A stretch of DNA of 64,000 bases from Thuidium tamariscinum (Eukaryota > Streptophyta > Bryopsida > Hypnales > Thuidiaceae). How positions within the stretch are numbered: position 1 is the first letter of the stretch; each line of letters begins with the position of its first letter. Shown piece by piece: positions 60,700 to 64,000 of this stretch. Under the pieces are notes generated by a model. The model was not told the DNA's origin, searched no databases, and was given only the letters and a program-made list of their open reading frames with translations. The translations under genes and the position numbers were made by a program. The stretch is from assembly GCA_947034885.2 (NCBI GenBank), contig OX344755.2:11658501-11722500 (forward strand). Reading direction: 5' to 3'.

Positions 60700-63345
60700 T
60701 ATGGTATATTAGAAATAAGAATGTAGAAACAAAATAATATTTGAATATTTTAACTTGAATAGAAAAAACAAAAGCAATACTAGATCCAATTGTTGCAATG
60801 GTATATGTTGCTCATGTAAATTATTTTTTTTGATGTAGAAATATCCAAATTCTTTCACCAATTTCAATTATCAATTCCAAGGTAATTTCTACATCACTTA
60901 TATTCTTTATTCTATTTCAAATACAATTAAAAATACAACACCTAAGGTTCCAAATGCATGGTTGCTAATTTTTTAGGCTAATAGAAAATAAGAGCATCCC
61001 CACCGCATGGGTCAAAATTTGACTCAAAATTAGGCCCTTTGTAGGGCAAATGATTATAACCCATGCCAGCCAGAGTTGGAGAGCCCCATTGCTGAACAGA
61101 GCAAACAACCCTCTAAATGAAATTTTATTTTTCTTAAACAAGTTTTTTAGTTTATTTTGGCTTCAATTAAAGCCCAAAAATATTGGGCTTTTTGTTCTTT
61201 GAGGTCTCATTCTTTTCCTTGAAGAGATCTCAAAATATTTTGAATTTGCAATGGGGCAAGACTCCTTATATCCCATGGGGTGGAGGGAGGTGCTCCAACT
61301 CATGTGGGATATAAAGAGCCTTGCTCCATTGCATACTCACTTCTTCCTACATACACTTCATAGTGAATGTAGGGAGGCATGAGTTTCCATGAGAAGTAGA
61401 GCTCCCTACATCTTCTTGGAGTAGAGGGAGGAGTCACAATCCATGTGGGATAAAAGAGACTATGAACTCATCTTTTTTTGAGATAAGAATTGTCTGATTT
61501 TTGTACATGAAATTGCTTGTAAGCATTTCATTTAAAAAAAAATTGAAATTGGAAGTTCAGTAGGGTTTGTACCTCGATTTTGGGGTCAAAAGTGCAATCA
61601 AATTACCTTCTGGCCCTTGGGTGAAACTTAGTATTTTTCCATCTACCCAGTAAATTTGGTTGCGTCCAACCATATTTTGAGTCTTATTTTGCGTGGAGTG
61701 GGGTACAAATAGTTGGCTGACCCAACCAAATATCCAGTTTGAGCTAAATTCTGAGCTGCAATGGGGATGGTCTAATGTCACTTGTCACATAGTTGTAACA
61801 TGTTCTTGGTTTATAAGTTAATATTGAAATGCTAGTGTAGATTGAATTTGACTAATGGATGTTTTTTTCTAATTGAAAATTAAATTATTTTTGTCCAATT
61901 TTCTTAGGAAAGTTCTTTGAATGAGTCACCATCACTTAGTGGTATAAAGCCCTTCATTGGAAACCTACAAAATTTTCTAAAAAAGAAGTTAAATTCATGG
62001 ATGACAGAAGATGTCTTACTAGTGTATTTGACAATGCCTACCACCAATGCTCTTGATCTAAATTTTAGCTTTTGAAATGATTTAAAAAAAATTTGAACCC
62101 AACTAATGGAATAAAGTTTACTAAGACTATTTTCTATTCAAATTTGAAATTTTGTAAAATTCCTAAAATGGTGTGTTCTATAGCCATTTGAATTTTGGGC
62201 CTCTTATCATGTTCTATTAAGTTTCTAATTATAAATGACAGAAATTTGGTTTACACTATGATGTTCTACACTACAATATACATGAGTGGAGCAATTTTCA
62301 AATTTTATGGTCTTATTTTGTATTTGATATGGATTTTCTACACTTTTTCTTCAAATACTCAAAATGGTTTCAAATGTTCACAAAAAAATTCTTGAAATTT
62401 CTAAGATGTTTAGACAACATCTGAGTTAATCTTTGGAAAAGAAAATTCTGTTCGTTTTCAAAGGCAAAATGAGGCATCTAGGACAGGAACTTGATGTTTG
62501 ACCACATAGGCTCCGGCATTTCAGAGTTATTGGTTTATCACCTCTTTACATTTTGTCACTGCAAGTCTGCAACTCAAGATTCAAGAACCCCAAGTCTCAA
62601 TCTTGACATTTTGACCATCTCAAGTAATAAATATCATCAATGAGGTGCAGGTAATTTGTACTTGAGGGACTCATCACTCACGGTCTGAGTCCATCCGTTT
62701 TGTCTTGTTTCTATTTTTTAACATAAAGTACTTACCTTAGAGGTCTTGAGACATTCAAATGATTTGGTTGTTTATTTCATATTTTTTTCCCCTCTATTTG
62801 GTTATATTTTCAAAGATTATATATATTTCCATAAACGAACCAATGATATCAGACAATGCAGTTGTAGTTGTCCCACCAAGCAGCTGGACTACTGGACTTG
62901 TGTCATAAGAAAATGATCGAACATGGAATGGTCTAAACTTGTGTCTTCATTATTAGGTGCCTACTGTGTGTACCCTTGCACCGACCTTTCAGCATCCATA
63001 GTGTTAGACCACCTATTGCTGGCCAGTATATATTATAAATCTTTGTAATGAAATTCCGTTTCATTTCTGTCAAAACAAAACAAAACAACAAACATCCAGA
63101 GTGTTCTTCATACGGACTATTATATTAGTTTATGAGACAGATGAACGTCGACAACATCCAAGCAAGTACCCAATCCAGCCAATTGCTCACCTATTTCTCT
63201 CACCGACTTTGTGGAAATTTGTATTGAAAGGAGAATCCAAGGCGGCTTGGGTAGGGCCCGTCACCTGATGATAAACAGTGGCAAATGAAGAGCATCCGAG
63301 GTGCAAAACTGACGGTCAACAAGGCCTTCAATGTATTTGTGCGTT
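60700..63345. other. spacer, AT-rich then gradually GC-richer; possible 3' UTR of a - strand gene at the right
   Basis: No coding signal seen. A fragment at about 61000-61760 contains repeats of GGGCAAGACTCC / CCTTGCTCCATT and AGTAGAGGGAGG-type motifs, some in inverted orientation. GC rises after about 62.9 kb, and the last few hundred bases may be the 3' UTR of the candidate gene that follows. Confidence 0.35.
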
Positions 63346-64000
63346 TTACTTTATATCTGCAGGCAATGCAAAAGAAAAGGTCATTCGTTTGTGCTCATTT
63401 TTTTAAGAAAAGAGAAGAAAAAGAACAAGAAAGAAAAAAGAGTCCTCTCCTAAGTCAGCAGTTGGCTTGATTCCTGGGAATCCTGGCAGACCGTCATCCG
63501 TGCTTTTCCTGATCGAAGCTTACCTGCTCTGCCTGTCAGTTCCATTGTCTGTTCCAGAACAATGGGAGTCAGCAATTCTGCACTTCCCATTCCGAGTCGG
63601 CATCGACTGCAAAGGATTTTGCACACATGCACTGGATCATTTTTCTCCAGTCTCTGCAAGAATGAAATCAGGGACAACATCTTGGGCGGTGGGGGAAGGT
63701 AAGAAGTGTCGTCTCTAATAGTGGCGTGACTAACATCGCTTCTGGCACCAGAAGACGGTTAACATATGGCGAGTCAGAGGGCTGGTCCCTCTGAAGAAAT
63801 GGATTCCAAAACCCTGTGCGAGAGCTAGTGCGTTACGTTCGGAAAAGAAGAATCGCGTAGTGCCCAATTCGATAACTTCACAAACCTGCCAATAATTCCG
63901 TTCCTTTTGTGCGAAAGCAGAAAACCCAATCCCACCTCCTGCAAATTACTCGGTAGGAATCGCAAGGTCTGACATCCCTTTACTTTAAAAAGAATTAGTA
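63346..64000 (-). CDS. candidate 3' part of an unrecognised gene
   Basis: Candidate internal exon 63653-63524: preceded by TCATTCTTGCAG, followed by GCAG|GTAAGC, open in only one frame. Its peptide starts RLEKNDPVHVCKILCSRCRL and ends with LLTPIVLEQTMELTGRA. Joining to 63356-63346 (acceptor GCCTGCAG) adds DIK and a TAA, giving a tidy C terminus. Further upstream, 63753 and lower and the segment near 63950 contain more splice-bounded open stretches that I could not order. A paired-cysteine CKILCSRC is visible, but I do not recognise the family. Confidence 0.35.

Noticed and set aside
26502..62900. Search by eye for CRISPR arrays, tRNA genes, rRNA and retrotransposon polyproteins (integrase, reverse transcriptase)
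   Set aside because: None found. Repeats are dispersed inverted-repeat elements, not regularly spaced arrays, and no long ORF with polyprotein motifs exists.

Overview
The window is nuclear DNA of a land plant. The evidence is plant-type GT-AG introns, a Polycomb EMF2/VRN2-type gene with a VEFS box, a VQ-motif regulator, and the C-terminal part of a plant pKIWI502-like FAD/NAD(P) oxidoreductase. Gene density is very low and the non-genic DNA is extremely AT-rich and packed with short terminal-inverted-repeat elements. Spliced genes plus a VQ gene that contains an intron would suit a bryophyte or another early-diverging plant, but the species cannot be fixed from sequence alone.

Layout: (1) 1-1135, last five exons of the oxidoreductase, + strand, cut off by the window start. 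(2) About 1.1-10.6 kb, AT-rich spacer with a 277-bp TA-flanked MITE, two TTAA-flanked elements of about 0.9 kb and a fold-back MITE. (3) About 10.9-20.5 kb, a complete EMF2-like PRC2 gene on the + strand. I can chain 20 coding exons without a frame break (701 codons, C2H2 zinc finger, acidic stretch, VEFS box). Its leader carries upstream ORFs and a tandem duplication of about 0.39 kb. (4) 22.9-24.4 kb, a two-exon VQ-motif gene on the - strand, convergent with EMF2. (5) About 25-63 kb, a desert of about 38 kb with no convincing gene. It is built from several MITE families (TA-flanked 277 bp; TTAA-flanked 230, 575 and 920-960 bp; a TIR family with GGGTGAACTG ends; a TAGGTC family of 267 bp), two short Helitrons, CACTA-like fold-back elements, hairpins and a GC-rich island at 49.4-50.4 kb. 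(6) About 63.3 kb to the end, GC rises again and at least two candidate exons of an unrecognised - strand gene appear.

The genes are unrelated in function: one redox enzyme, one chromatin-silencing subunit (PRC2, H3K27 methylation) and one probable WRKY/MAPK-pathway cofactor. No operon-like logic or biosynthetic cluster is visible. The notable content is the repeat structure: equal-length TTAA-flanked families that look like non-autonomous piggyBac-type elements, with nested insertions whose interrupted host repeats also survive as uninterrupted copies in this same window. All exon joins were made by eye and need transcript support.
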